From Cytophagaceae bacterium (GTDB lineage Bacteria; Bacteroidota; Bacteroidia; Cytophagales; Spirosomataceae), in NCBI GenBank assembly GCA_027491315.1, contig JAIXWL010000003.1, forward strand, positions 1 to 64,000: a DNA stretch of 64,000 nt. Direction: 5' to 3'. Under the pieces are notes generated by a model. That model saw nothing but the letters and a program-made list of their open reading frames with translations, was not told where the DNA came from and ran no database searches. Below, in pieces: positions 45,411-54,982 of the stretch (position 1 is the stretch's first letter; each line of letters begins with the position of its first letter). The position numbers and the translations under genes were made by a program.

Positions 45411-46814
45411 TTATAAAAACTCTCTTGGATCGGTAACAACACCCGTTACAGCGGCGGCGGCAGCCACTAATGGGCTAGCTAACAAGGTACGAGAACCAGG
45501 ACCTTGACGACCTTCAAAATTGCGGTTGGAAGTACTAACAGCATATTTCCCTGCCGGAATTTTATCATCATTCATCGCTAAACAAGCCGAACAACCTGGT
45601 TGACGTAATTCAAATCCAGCTTCAGTTAAGATATCATAAATACCTTCATCCTTGATTTGTTTTTCTACGATATGAGAACCTGGTACTACCCATGCTGTCA
45701 CATGATCTGCTTTTTTACGTCCTTTAACTATGGAAGCAAATGCTCTAAAATCTTCGATACGGCCGTTGGTACAAGAACCAATGAATACGTAATCTACTTT
45801 TTTACCAATCATAGCCTCATCCTCAGCAAAACCCATGTAATCCAAAGATTTTTCATAGGTAGCTACACCGCCCTCTACATCCTTGGCTTTAGGAATATGC
45901 TTGGAAATACCCATACCCATTCCAGGATTAGTACCATAGGTAATCATGGGCTCAATATCTGAAGCATTAAAATTGATTACTTGATCAAATGAAGCACCCT
46001 CGTCAGTTTTCAATGTCTTCCAATATGCCAATTGCTTATCCCAATCAGCACCCTTAGGAGCTAAATCACGACCTTCGATGTAATTAAAAGTGGTTTGGTC
46101 TGGAGCAATCATACCACCACGAGCACCCATTTCAATGGAAAGATTACAAACTGTCATTCTACCCTCCATAGACATATTTCTAAATACATCTCCAGCATAT
46201 TCCACAAAATATCCTGTGGCACCTGAGGTACTTAATTTTGAAATGATGTACAATGCCACATCTTTTGGAGTAACTCCTTTTCCTAAGGTTCCATTGACAT
46301 TAATAATCATTTTTTTAGGTTTTGGCTGCATGATGCACTGAGATGATAGCACCATCTCAACTTCAGAAGTTCCAATTCCAAAAGCGATAGCTCCAAATGC
46401 ACCGTGAGTAGATGTATGTGAATCTCCACAAACAATGGTCATTCCTGGTAGGGTAATACCATTTTCTGGACCTACCACGTGAACAATACCATTCTTTGGA
46501 TTACCTAAGCCCCAGTGAGAAATACCATATTTGCTCGTATTTTTCTCTAATTGCAATAATTGATTGGCTGATAGAGGATCCTCAACAGGTAAATGTTGGT
46601 TAATGGTTGGGGTATTATGATCCGCCGTAGCAAAAGTTCTCTCTGGAAATAATACACCGATACCACGTGTCTCTAAGCCTAAAAATGCAACAGGACTAGT
46701 TACTTCGTGAATGAAGTGACGATCTATAAAAAATACGTCTGGACCATCTTCGATTTTACGAACGACATGGGAGTCCCAAACTTTATCAAAAAGGGTACTG
46801 GGAGTATTGCTCAT
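45411..46814 (-). CDS. leuC: 3-isopropylmalate dehydratase large subunit
   Basis: Large subunit of isopropylmalate isomerase, carrying the 4Fe-4S cluster: Cys348 in [10 protein letters not shown], Cys408 and Cys411 in [10 protein letters not shown]. 467 residues; aconitase-type substrate residues [22 protein letters not shown] near 130. First gene of the leu operon; a fitting promoter lies 36-66 bases upstream of the start. No leader peptide with Leu codons was recognised in the short upstream region. Confidence 0.97.
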   Translation of the reverse strand: MSNTPSTLFDKVWDSHVVRKIEDGPDVFFIDRHFIHEVTSPVAFLGLETRGIGVLFPERTFATADHNTPTINQHLPVEDPLSANQLLQLEKNTSKYGISHWGLGNPKNGIVHVVGPENGITLPGMTIVCGDSHTSTHGAFGAIAFGIGTSEVEMVLSSQCIMQPKPKKMIINVNGTLGKGVTPKDVALYIISKLSTSGATGYFVEYAGDVFRNMSMEGRMTVCNLSIEMGARGGMIAPDQTTFNYIEGRDLAPKGADWDKQLAYWKTLKTDEGASFDQVINFNASDIEPMITYGTNPGMGMGISKHIPKAKDVEGGVATYEKSLDYMGFAEDEAMIGKKVDYVFIGSCTNGRIEDFRAFASIVKGRKKADHVTAWVVPGSHIVEKQIKDEGIYDILTEAGFELRQPGCSACLAMNDDKIPAGKYAVSTSNRNFEGRQGPGSRTLLASPLVAAAAAVTGVVTDPREFL

Positions 46815-46849
46815 TATAATAGAATTAAATAATTACCTAAATCAAGCTA

Positions 46850-46880
46850 CAAAAATGCTACTTTTTTCAGGAAATTCAAA
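46850..46880 (-). promoter_or_regulatory. Promoter of the leuCDAB operon
   Basis: Minus strand TTTG (46877-46880), exactly 19 bases, CATTTTTG (46850-46857), 7 of 8 to TAnnTTTG. Confidence 0.55.
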
Positions 46881-46904
46881 GGTTTAATTGCTCAAAAACA
46901 GAGT

Positions 46905-46927
46905 TTAGCCATATAAAATTTGGCTAA
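46905..46927 (-). terminator. Weak hairpin after the GntR-type gene
   Basis: TTAGCCA (46905-46911) and TGGCTAA (46921-46927) form a 7-bp stem, 9-base loop, just after the regulator stop at 46935; the U-tract follows seven bases later and is short. Confidence 0.4.
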
Positions 46928-46934
46928 TTGGGTT

Positions 46935-47966
46935 TTATAAGGAAGCTCTCGAAATGAGACAGAATGGATTTTCAATATGAACTTTGGAATTTGTTTTAAT
47001 CAATTCGGCAGCAGTCCTACCTAATTGAGCAAAATCCGTAGAGATGGTGCTGATCCCTTTAAACAAGAGTCTTTTTAAAGGTGTTTCGTTGTATGAAATT
47101 AAACCTACATCCTCCCCTAATACCAATTCTTTTTCTAAAATCTTCTCTAATAAAAGGATCAAATCATCTTCCATAACATTGATATAGGCTTCACCTACAG
47201 CCGGAGTAATCGATCCAGCTGAGGATACGATTTCCATATCAAAGGCAAAATCCCGGCAAAAATTGGTAAACCCCGTCACAATCTCTTGTGGATAATAAGA
47301 GGTATTAGGGAAAATCATCTTCAATACATGGTATTTACTTAAATCATCTTTTGCTTGAATCAATGCCGAGTAAATGTCCTTTTCGAAATTTTCATACACT
47401 GCTCCAAAATTTCCTTGAATACCTGGCAAAAGTTTATCCAATAAAATTAATTTCTCCTTGGGCAATTGATTAATCAATTCCCTGGCACTTTGCTCCCCTT
47501 CCATGAAATGAGGAATAATCACAATATGTGAATAATCCCGATCTCTGGACTGAATAATCTTTTTAAATAGATTGAAGTCGTTATTATAAATGTAGAAGTC
47601 GATGGTAGCGTTTTCGCCCATAGCCTCTACAAAAGAATCATACACCAGCTTTTTATGACCACTTAATTTGTTGAATAACAAGAATATACGAAAATCAACT
47701 GGTAGCTTATCGATCTTGATGAAAAAACCTTTTCCTCGAACAGAATCTATTACTCCCTTGGATTTCAGGTAATTATATCCTTTCTCAACAGTAATTCGGG
47801 AAATATAATACTCAAAACTTACTTCATTAATGGATGGTAAACTTTCCCCTTTTTTAATACGTTTATTGCGAATACCCTCAATAATGGAGTTAGCCAATTG
47901 CTGGTACTTAGGTGTCGATGAAAATTCATCGATATGGATAACATCAAGAATATTAGAATGACTCAT
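46935..47966 (-). CDS. GntR-type transcriptional regulator with periplasmic-binding-like sensor domain
   Basis: 343-residue regulator: N-terminal winged helix of GntR type (about 10-80: YQQLANSIIEGIRNKRIKKG, LPSINEVSFEYYISRITVEKGYNYLKSKGVI), then a type-1 periplasmic-binding-like sugar-sensing domain of the LacI kind (DYSHIVIIPHFMEG...VGLISYNETPLKRLLFKGISTISTDF). It begins immediately after the RhaT stop (TAAATG), so it is co-transcribed and likely controls the transporter in response to the sugar. Rhamnose is inferred only from the neighbour. Confidence 0.87.
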   Translation of the reverse strand: MSHSNILDVIHIDEFSSTPKYQQLANSIIEGIRNKRIKKGESLPSINEVSFEYYISRITVEKGYNYLKSKGVIDSVRGKGFFIKIDKLPVDFRIFLLFNKLSGHKKLVYDSFVEAMGENATIDFYIYNNDFNLFKKIIQSRDRDYSHIVIIPHFMEGEQSARELINQLPKEKLILLDKLLPGIQGNFGAVYENFEKDIYSALIQAKDDLSKYHVLKMIFPNTSYYPQEIVTGFTNFCRDFAFDMEIVSSAGSITPAVGEAYINVMEDDLILLLEKILEKELVLGEDVGLISYNETPLKRLLFKGISTISTDFAQLGRTAAELIKTNSKVHIENPFCLISRASL

Positions 47967-49016
47967 TTATAAAGAATTACCTATTCCTACTATGATAACA
48001 GATACCAAAATTACAACAATTCCAGCCATTACTGTCCTTAAGGTTTGTTGGGATACTCCTTTCCATTCTTTGAAATACAATCCCCAAAAATTAGAAGTTA
48101 AAATAATGGTGGCCATATGTAAAATCCATGAACTAGCCCCATTACCTAATTTACTTTCTCCCATTCCGTAAAAAAAGAATTGCAAAAACCAAGTAGTACC
48201 CGCCACTGCAGCAAAAGTGTAATTTCTACGAAGCGGTGATTCCGCATTCGTGTAATCACCAAAAGATTTATTCGCAAAATTTAAATACATACACCAAATA
48301 AAATTGGTGGTAAAGCCACCCCAAAGGACCACGATAAAAATGACGTTATTTTGAAATAATGGGTCACAACCCTTAACAATAGCCTCATTGGCCATCAATT
48401 TTCCTGCCTCAATACCAAAATTAAAACAAGCACTTAGCAAACCAGAAATGGTAGCTACGATCAACCCTTTCACTAGATTAAACTCTTTTATACTTTCCTT
48501 TTTCTGGGCATCGGAAAGCTCATTCTCCTTCATCATACCTGCTTTTCCGCAGAGATATATACCTACTATACATACCACAATGCCTAATAATACCAATCTC
48601 CCCCCGGTACTACCTGCAATTTGAGAAAAAGTAATACCCTCCATACCAGAAAACTCACGGTAAATAGGTGGTACCAAAGCACCGAAAATACTACATAAAC
48701 TTAGGGCGATGGACATACCCAAAGACATGCCCAAATAACGCATGGCTAAACCAAAGGTCAATCCTCCAATTCCCCATAAAACTCCAAAAGCATAAGTCCA
48801 AAATAAGGTACTCGAATTGGCTTCTTGGATAATCTGCATAAAGTCAGGTATGGTCAAATATGCTGCCACAAAAGGCACCAAAATCCAAGAAAAAATACCC
48901 CCAACTATCCAAGCGCTTTCCCAAGACCAAACCTCAATTTTTCGATATGGAATATAAAAACTACCCGAAGCAAATCCACCTAAACTATGAAACAACAATC
49001 CTAATAATGAACCCAT
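47967..49016 (-). CDS. rhaT: L-rhamnose/proton symporter-like transporter
   Basis: 349-residue inner-membrane protein with about ten helices, matching the RhaT family of the DMT superfamily: GLLFHSLGGFASGSFYIPYRKIEVWSWESAWIVGG at the N-terminus is spread over the first helices, and GGFTTNFIWCMYLNF and WGLYFKEWKGVS near the end. Likely takes up a deoxy-sugar with protons. No rhaA/B/D genes lie in the window, so the rest of a rhamnose pathway must be elsewhere or the substrate differs. Co-transcribed with the GntR-type regulator. Confidence 0.86.
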   Translation of the reverse strand: MGSLLGLLFHSLGGFASGSFYIPYRKIEVWSWESAWIVGGIFSWILVPFVAAYLTIPDFMQIIQEANSSTLFWTYAFGVLWGIGGLTFGLAMRYLGMSLGMSIALSLCSIFGALVPPIYREFSGMEGITFSQIAGSTGGRLVLLGIVVCIVGIYLCGKAGMMKENELSDAQKKESIKEFNLVKGLIVATISGLLSACFNFGIEAGKLMANEAIVKGCDPLFQNNVIFIVVLWGGFTTNFIWCMYLNFANKSFGDYTNAESPLRRNYTFAAVAGTTWFLQFFFYGMGESKLGNGASSWILHMATIILTSNFWGLYFKEWKGVSQQTLRTVMAGIVVILVSVIIVGIGNSL

Positions 49017-49229
49017 TTGATCTTTATATTTATTTTTTTAAGTATTCCTACGAAAGTAAAAAATGAACTATTTCTAATCTTTTGAAAAAAAAAGCGCTTA
49101 GTTGACAACCATTTAATCAATCTTTATTGGATTAATTCATTTAAAATAGCTCGCTAATGTAACAGAAGAATTGATAAAAACAATTCAAGTCAGGCTAATG
49201 AAAGTACTATTTATTATTAAATTAAGCCT

Positions 49230-51335
49230 ATGAAAAGTAAAATCCCCTTTCTTTCTGGCCTTTCCCTCGTTATCATACTACTTGGTTCTTCCTTTTATTA
49301 TCCTCAGTCTCAAGAAGACTGGCCATCCTACCTTGGCGGAAACGATAGAAATCATTATTCCACATTGACTCAAATAAATCTTGAAAATGTTAAGCACCTA
49401 AAAGTTGCTTGGACCTACGCGAGCGGAGATTCTGGACAAATACAAGCTAATCCCATCATCATCAAAGGAATACTGTACAGTGTAAATGCATCTGTACAAG
49501 CATTTGCGCTAGATGCTGCAACAGGAAAGGAACTTTGGCGATTTGGAGATCCTTTAAAAAACTGGGCCAGTACGAGTCGGGGTGTCTCCTATTGGACCAA
49601 TGGAAAAGAATCTAGAATTCTATATACCGCAGGACCCAATTTATGGGCTTTAGATGCCAAAACAGGTAAGCCCATTTCATCATTCGGTCAACAAGGTAAA
49701 ATTGATTTACATACGGGCTTGCCTGAAATAGCCAAAGATAAATTTTTAGTTTCCAATACACCTGGCACTATTTTTCAGGATTTAATCATCATGCCTCTTC
49801 GACTTTCAGAGGGTGAAGATGCTGCACCAGGCGATATTCGCGCATTTGATGTTAAATCGGGAAAATTAGTATGGACCTTTCATACCATACCTTATCCAGG
49901 CGAATATGGTTATTCAACTTTCCCAAAAGATGCTTATAAAAATACCTACGTAGGAGCAGCAAATAATTGGGCTGGAATGGCAGTTGATGAGGAAAAAGGA
50001 ATACTTTTTGTACCTACGGGATCAGCTGGATATGATTTCTGGGGTGGAAATAGACCAGGTAAAAATTTATTTTCAAACTGTTTGATTGCACTAGATGCAA
50101 AAACCGGAAAAAGAATTTGGCATTTTCAAACCACACACCATGATTTATGGGATCGCGATTTACCGGCACCACCGAACTTAATTCGAGTAAAGCATCAAGG
50201 TAAATATATCGATGCAGTAGCCCAAATCTCAAAACAAGGTTTTGTTTTTCTATTTAACAGAAAAACAGGTGAACCGTTATTTCCTATCCTAGAGAAGAAA
50301 GTCGCTACCAAAGGTCTTCCGGGCGAAAAACCATGGCCCACTCAACCTATACCCAGTAAACCTGCACCCTACGCTCGACAATCAAACGAAATTACCGAGT
50401 TAAACGTGAGTCCATATGCCGAAAATAAAGAAGAACTTATCCAACTTTTAAAACAATACAACAAAGGCTGGTATGCCCCTCCCAGTGAGGTTGGAACACT
50501 GATTTTTCCTGGATTTGATGGCGGAGGTGAATGGGGAGGAGCAGCAGCTAATCCCAAAAATGGAATTCTTTATGTCAATAGTAATGAAATGGCCTGGGTT
50601 CAAAAAATGGAAAATCAAGCGGAGAAAGCAAAACAAAAAATCAGTTTGGCCAAAAAACTCTACCAAAACTATTGCCAAAATTGTCATGGGGCAGACCTAA
50701 AAGGAAATAGTTTAAGTGGATATCCATCGTTAATGGATATTTTTAATCGAAGAGATAAGGTATTTGTAAAGCAAATTATCCAACAAGGGAAAGGCATGAT
50801 GCCCGGATTTACCCAACTGAAAAATACAGAAATCGAAGCCATTTTATCCTTTCTGAGCAATGAAGATAAACAAGAAGTGGGAAATCAATCTTCTAGTTTA
50901 AAGCCAAATATCCCATTTCGAATGGCAGGATACAATAAATTCTTGGATTCAAAAGGAAGACCGGGAATAAGCCCACCCTGGGGAACATTGAATGCCATAG
51001 ATTTAAATACAGGGAAATACCTTTGGAAAATTCCTTTGGGAGAAGATATCGAATTAGCGAAAAAAGGAATAAAAAATACGGGGATAGAAAATTATGGTGG
51101 CCCCTTAATTACAGCCAATGGTTTATTATTTATTGCAGCCACCAAAGATGGGAAATTTAGGGCCTTTGAATCCAAAACAGGTAAACTTGTCTGGGAAACA
51201 ACCTTACCGGCCGCTGGATTTGCTACCCCATCTACCTACATGGTTGGTGGGAAACAATATGTTGTGATTGCCTGTGGTGGAACTAAACTTGGCACACCGA
51301 AAAACAATCAATATGTGGCATTTTCATTGCCCTAA
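49230..51335 (+). CDS. PQQ-dependent dehydrogenase with embedded cytochrome c domain
   Basis: Periplasmic quinoprotein of 701 residues, N-terminal signal (residues 1-25). An eight-bladed PQQ propeller of the glucose/quinate dehydrogenase-like group with WTYASGDSGQIQANPIIIKGILY, DIRAFDVKSGKLVWTFHTIPYPGEYGY and TTHHDLWDRDLPAPP. Between blades a mono-haem cytochrome c domain is inserted at about 470-545: CQNCH (482-486) binds haem, and a Met in GKGMMPGF is the likely sixth ligand. Probably oxidises an aldose or polyol and passes electrons to the chain. No PQQ synthesis genes are seen here, so the cofactor may be imported. Confidence 0.9.
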   Translation: MKSKIPFLSGLSLVIILLGSSFYYPQSQEDWPSYLGGNDRNHYSTLTQINLENVKHLKVAWTYASGDSGQIQANPIIIKGILYSVNASVQAFALDAATGKELWRFGDPLKNWASTSRGVSYWTNGKESRILYTAGPNLWALDAKTGKPISSFGQQGKIDLHTGLPEIAKDKFLVSNTPGTIFQDLIIMPLRLSEGEDAAPGDIRAFDVKSGKLVWTFHTIPYPGEYGYSTFPKDAYKNTYVGAANNWAGMAVDEEKGILFVPTGSAGYDFWGGNRPGKNLFSNCLIALDAKTGKRIWHFQTTHHDLWDRDLPAPPNLIRVKHQGKYIDAVAQISKQGFVFLFNRKTGEPLFPILEKKVATKGLPGEKPWPTQPIPSKPAPYARQSNEITELNVSPYAENKEELIQLLKQYNKGWYAPPSEVGTLIFPGFDGGGEWGGAAANPKNGILYVNSNEMAWVQKMENQAEKAKQKISLAKKLYQNYCQNCHGADLKGNSLSGYPSLMDIFNRRDKVFVKQIIQQGKGMMPGFTQLKNTEIEAILSFLSNEDKQEVGNQSSSLKPNIPFRMAGYNKFLDSKGRPGISPPWGTLNAIDLNTGKYLWKIPLGEDIELAKKGIKNTGIENYGGPLITANGLLFIAATKDGKFRAFESKTGKLVWETTLPAAGFATPSTYMVGGKQYVVIACGGTKLGTPKNNQYVAFSLP

Positions 51336-51345
51336 AACATGGGTA

Positions 51346-52665
51346 TTATCCCCACAAATTCCTTCTCAAAAACTCATTAGCCCAATGTCCATTGGGATCC
51401 AAGCGTTTAGCTAAAGCTTGAAAATCCTTGAATTTTGAATAGCGGGAATGCAATTTTTGTGGACTCATCGTAAACAATTTTCCCCAATGAGGTTTAACTT
51501 CAAAAGGTTCTAAAGCCGCTTCAATTTTAGGCAAAACAGCCATCACATTAGGAGTATCCGGTTTCCAAGTAAAGTGAATGGCGATACTATCTTGCTGATA
51601 GGCTGGACTTAACCAAAGTTCATCGGCGGCTATGCTTCTAATTTCTGTGACAAATAAATAAGGAGAAAAAACTGAATGAATGGCTTCTACGGCCATGATA
51701 GCCTGATAAGCATACTTTCTAGGTACAAAATATTCCGCCTGAAGTTCTTCGCTATTACTAGGTGTAAAACCCATTTTAAAATGAGGTAGTCGTTCATACC
51801 AAGGACCTGCTATTCCCATTTGATCGGTACAATTGACGGGAGAATTAATTTTAATTGGATGCAAATGATTCGTAGCTGCTGTAGCACCAAAATAACTTTT
51901 TACTGGATGAATATTTTTGGCATCGGTACGTTTTTTAATCCACAATTGGTTTATGGTTTTGTTTTCCCAATGTGTAAACATACTAACTGAATAACCTTCT
52001 TGATATATTTCATCAAAATGGTCTTTCAGTTGATTCATAGATAAGTTTTCAAAGACAAACTGACTAACTTCAAATTTGGGTTGAATGGCCAAAGCCATTT
52101 TTGTCACGATTCCTAAAGCGCCCAAATTAACCACTACACCATTAAAATCAGGTTGACCAAACTCCCAACGTTGTAAAGTGCCGTCTGCTTTCATGATCTC
52201 TACTCCGCAAACAGCAGAAGATAAATTTCCATTACCATCACCCGAACCATGGGTAGCTGTGGCACAGGCTCCCCCAACAGATATATGAGGTAAAGAAGCT
52301 AAATTATGTAAGGCATATCCAGCCTTATCCAGTAATAATCCCAATATGCCATATTTAATCCCTGCTTCTACCCATACCCACATCTTTTGGGAATCAATAG
52401 AAATCACCTGATTCATTTTAGAAGTAGAAATCAATGTTTCCGTCGTATTGGCAATGGTATTAAAAGAATGCTTGGAACCTAAAGCCTTTGCCTGTTTAGA
52501 AGTCAATATCTCATTCCTTAGTTCTTCTACATTGGAAGGATAAACTATTTTCTTAGCTGCATAGGTCAAATTTCCTGCCCAATTTGTCTCAGAAGTTGAT
52601 GGAACATAAATTTGACTAGCCATAAATAGTAAACTTGATTTTCTTAAAAAGTCTTGACGGTTCAT
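51346..52665 (-). CDS. FAD-binding sugar/alditol oxidase (arabinono-lactone oxidase type)
   Basis: 439-residue flavoprotein of the VAO/ALO family: FAD-domain features KALGSKHSF (with a His typical for covalent flavin), VGGACATATHGSGDG, and the C-terminal ALO substrate domain (VEAIHSVFSPYLFVTEIRSIAADELWLSP; PHWGKLF; RLDPNGHWANEFLRR). The N-terminus (MNRQDFLRKSSLLFMASQI) looks like a secretion signal, possibly Tat-like. Similar proteins oxidise xylitol, sorbitol or aldonolactones with oxygen. Converges on the quinoprotein gene, so the two could act on related polyols. Confidence 0.85.
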   Translation of the reverse strand: MNRQDFLRKSSLLFMASQIYVPSTSETNWAGNLTYAAKKIVYPSNVEELRNEILTSKQAKALGSKHSFNTIANTTETLISTSKMNQVISIDSQKMWVWVEAGIKYGILGLLLDKAGYALHNLASLPHISVGGACATATHGSGDGNGNLSSAVCGVEIMKADGTLQRWEFGQPDFNGVVVNLGALGIVTKMALAIQPKFEVSQFVFENLSMNQLKDHFDEIYQEGYSVSMFTHWENKTINQLWIKKRTDAKNIHPVKSYFGATAATNHLHPIKINSPVNCTDQMGIAGPWYERLPHFKMGFTPSNSEELQAEYFVPRKYAYQAIMAVEAIHSVFSPYLFVTEIRSIAADELWLSPAYQQDSIAIHFTWKPDTPNVMAVLPKIEAALEPFEVKPHWGKLFTMSPQKLHSRYSKFKDFQALAKRLDPNGHWANEFLRRNLWG

Positions 52666-52737
52666 TGAGAATAATTTTTGTTCAATTATTTCCCATAATT
52701 ATTACAAATATTCCAATAAACCATTGAAACTAAGAAC

Positions 52738-52777
52738 AAAAAAAAACAATACCCTGCTACCAAGGTATTGTTTTTTA
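52738..52777 (-). terminator. Bidirectional terminator beside tRNA-Met
   Basis: 13-bp stem AAAAAACAATACC / GGTATTGTTTTTT (52741-52753, 52764-52776) with a 10-base loop; on the minus strand, a run of U follows the stem, directly after the tRNA gene. Confidence 0.8.
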
Positions 52778-52784
52778 TTTGGGG

Positions 52785-52858
52785 TGGACCAGCATGGGCT
52801 CGAACCATGGACCCCCTGATTATGAGTCAGATGCTCTAACCAACTGAGCTACAAGTCC
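52785..52858 (-). tRNA. tRNA-Met (anticodon CAT)
   Basis: 74-nt cloverleaf on the minus strand: acceptor GGACTTG/CTGGTCC, D stem GCTC/GAGC with the AGTTGGTTA loop, anticodon stem TCTGA/TCAGG with loop CTCATAA, and T stem CATGG/CCATG with loop TTCGAGC. Anticodon CAT; lacking the initiator C1:A72 mismatch, so an elongator tRNA-Met (or a CAT-reading tRNA-Ile needing lysidine; not separable here). The acceptor has a T6:T67 mismatch and a T5:G68 wobble. CCA is not encoded. A -7 box TAATTTTG is at 52883-52890. Confidence 0.93.
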
Positions 52859-52882
52859 GCATTGAATTGCTTCAACGAGCTG

Positions 52883-52890
52883 CAAAATTA
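52883..52890 (-). promoter_or_regulatory. -7 box upstream of tRNA-Met
   Basis: Minus strand TAATTTTG, exact TAnnTTTG match, 25 bases before the tRNA 5' end. No TTTG -33 box at the usual distance. Confidence 0.4.
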
Positions 52891-52974
52891 AATAATCAAG
52901 AGCTTTTTAACTAATTTCCTTTATAAATTTATAATTTAAGGTTTAATACAGCTGGGGTTTATCCATCTATTCCC

Positions 52975-53688
52975 ATGAAAACGAAAACATTCATTAGTGA
53001 CCTTTCCAAGAAAATTTATCCCATTTCCGAAATGGTGAATGCGAATAATATTCAGGAAGGAATTTTACAATTGATTCAAAAAGATTATCCAAATTTTCAA
53101 TCTGGGAGTAATTTAGCCATCACTGAATTAAATATTTTTAGGCAAATCTATTTATCTGATTTCCTTAAAAAAGAAACTGGCGATTTAACAGCTTTGGAAC
53201 AAATAGTCCTAAAAAACGAAGCGGATCACCGACTCATTACCCAAGCGGTAGACATGGAGGATTTCGGAGATTTAACTTTAGGCCAACGAGTAGCAGATAA
53301 AGTGGCTTCTTTTGGAGGTAGTTGGCGTTTTATCATTTCCTTCTTTGTATTTTTAGCCATTTGGATACTGGTTAACGTCTACATGTTTTTAAATAAAGGT
53401 TTTGATCCTTATCCGTTCATTCTTTTGAATCTTATTTTATCTTGCATAGCCTCATTACAAGCCCCTGTCATTATGATGAGTCAAAATAGGCAAGAGGAAA
53501 GAGATCGTGAAAGATCCAAAAAAGATTACCTAATCAATTTAAAATCTGAATTAGAAATCAGATTACTAAATGAAAAAATTGATCATTTAATGACCCATCA
53601 GCAACAAGAATTATTGGAAATACAGAATATCCAAGTTGAAATGCTGAACGAAATAACCAATTTGGTAAAAGATAAGAAAGTCCGCTAA
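52975..53688 (+). CDS. DUF1003 domain-containing membrane protein
   Basis: 237 residues: an N-terminal cytosolic part (about 1-105), two membrane helices (FIISFFVFLAIWILVNVYMFL; PFILLNLILSCIASLQAPVIMM) and a C-terminal charged coiled coil (RQEERDRERSKKDYLINLKSELEIR). The DUF1003 signature is LGQRVADKVASFGGSWRFI and SQNRQEERDR. Function unknown; the family is widespread. It begins 116 bases downstream of the tRNA in the opposite direction and is four bases from the HD gene. Confidence 0.9.
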   Translation: MKTKTFISDLSKKIYPISEMVNANNIQEGILQLIQKDYPNFQSGSNLAITELNIFRQIYLSDFLKKETGDLTALEQIVLKNEADHRLITQAVDMEDFGDLTLGQRVADKVASFGGSWRFIISFFVFLAIWILVNVYMFLNKGFDPYPFILLNLILSCIASLQAPVIMMSQNRQEERDRERSKKDYLINLKSELEIRLLNEKIDHLMTHQQQELLEIQNIQVEMLNEITNLVKDKKVR

Positions 53689-53691
53689 ACT

Positions 53692-54936
53692 ATGTACCCA
53701 ACTAAAATTATCAATGACCCGATTTATGGATTCATTAAAATCAATAATCCATTCATTTTAAAGCTCATTGATCATCCTTATTTTCAGCGATTAAAACGAA
53801 TTAAACAATTGGGTTTAGCCGAATTTGTCTATCCAGGTGCTCATCATACCCGTTTTCATCATGCTTTAGGTGCCATGCATTTAATGGATCAGGCACTCAA
53901 CAATTTACAAGCAAAAGGATATACCATATCCGAAGAAGAAAGAGAAGCCGCTGAAATTGCCATATTGTTACATGACATTGGGCATGGTCCATTTTCACAT
54001 GTTTTGGAGTATACTTTATTGGAAAATGTTCATCATGAAGATATATCTCAATTGTTGATGGCCACATTAAATAAACATTTTGAAGGTAGATTAGATTTAG
54101 CCATCCAGATGTTCGCTGATAAATACCATCGACCCTTTTTTCATCAATTAATTTCAAGTCAACTAGATGTAGATCGTCTGGATTATTTAAGTCGGGATTC
54201 ATTTTATACCGGAGTGAGAGAAGGTTTCATAGGGTCAGAAAGGCTTTTATCCATGCTGGATTTAGTAAATGAAAAATTAGTCTTGGAAGAAAAAGGGATT
54301 TATTCCATTGAGAATTTCTTGATGGCCCGAAGGTTGATGTATTGGCAAGTATATTTACACAAAACAGCGATTGCTGCAGAAAGTATGCTCATTCAGATTC
54401 TAAGAAGAGCTAAATATTTGATTAATTCTGGCGTACAATTAGAATGCTCTACTCCCCTATTTACCTTTTTAAGTAAAGTATATACCTGGGATGAATTTTC
54501 GAGTAGGGAATCGCTTTTGATTGCATTTACTGACTTAGACGACCATGATGTTTGGGCGGCCATAAAAAGCTGGAAATCAGCGGAAGATATTATATTGAAA
54601 AATTTATGTCAACAGTTTCTAACCCGAAAATTATTCACTTGTAAATTGGGTAGCCAACCTATACCAAGGACTAAAAAGCTAGAAATTGAACAAATGATTC
54701 AAAAAAGTTTAGGTATTACGGCAGAAGAGGTAGGCTATTTTGTAGTGGATGGCTCTACGAGCAATGCTGCCTACATACAAGGAGACAATACCATCAAAAT
54801 GGTCGATAAACAAGGTCAGGTTGTCGAGTTACTTGAAGCATCTGACTTACCGACCATCCAAGCATTAAGTAAGATTGTAAAAAAATACTATTTTTGTTGC
54901 CCAAAGAGCGTATATTTGCAAGGCGAATTACGTTGA
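53692..54936 (+). CDS. HD domain phosphohydrolase
   Basis: 414-residue cytosolic HD-superfamily protein with the metal motif HxnHD: His56/His63 (FHHALGAMH), His94-Asp95 in ILLHDIGHGPFSH, and Asp in SQLDVDRLDYLSRDS. It resembles the YdhJ/SAMHD1-related dNTP phosphohydrolases in layout. Exact nucleotide substrate is not clear. It is likely on one transcript with DUF1003 and perhaps the lpx genes, 46 bases before lpxD. Confidence 0.88.
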   Translation: MYPTKIINDPIYGFIKINNPFILKLIDHPYFQRLKRIKQLGLAEFVYPGAHHTRFHHALGAMHLMDQALNNLQAKGYTISEEEREAAEIAILLHDIGHGPFSHVLEYTLLENVHHEDISQLLMATLNKHFEGRLDLAIQMFADKYHRPFFHQLISSQLDVDRLDYLSRDSFYTGVREGFIGSERLLSMLDLVNEKLVLEEKGIYSIENFLMARRLMYWQVYLHKTAIAAESMLIQILRRAKYLINSGVQLECSTPLFTFLSKVYTWDEFSSRESLLIAFTDLDDHDVWAAIKSWKSAEDIILKNLCQQFLTRKLFTCKLGSQPIPRTKKLEIEQMIQKSLGITAEEVGYFVVDGSTSNAAYIQGDNTIKMVDKQGQVVELLEASDLPTIQALSKIVKKYYFCCPKSVYLQGELR

Positions 54937-54982
54937 TTACATACCTAGTTCCATTATTACCTGAAAATCAATTCATCCCTGC

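Noticed and set aside
49017-49229. TTAATC/GATTAA pair near 49113-49135 as a terminator
   Set aside because: Only six paired bases with mismatches inside; no U-tract in either direction.
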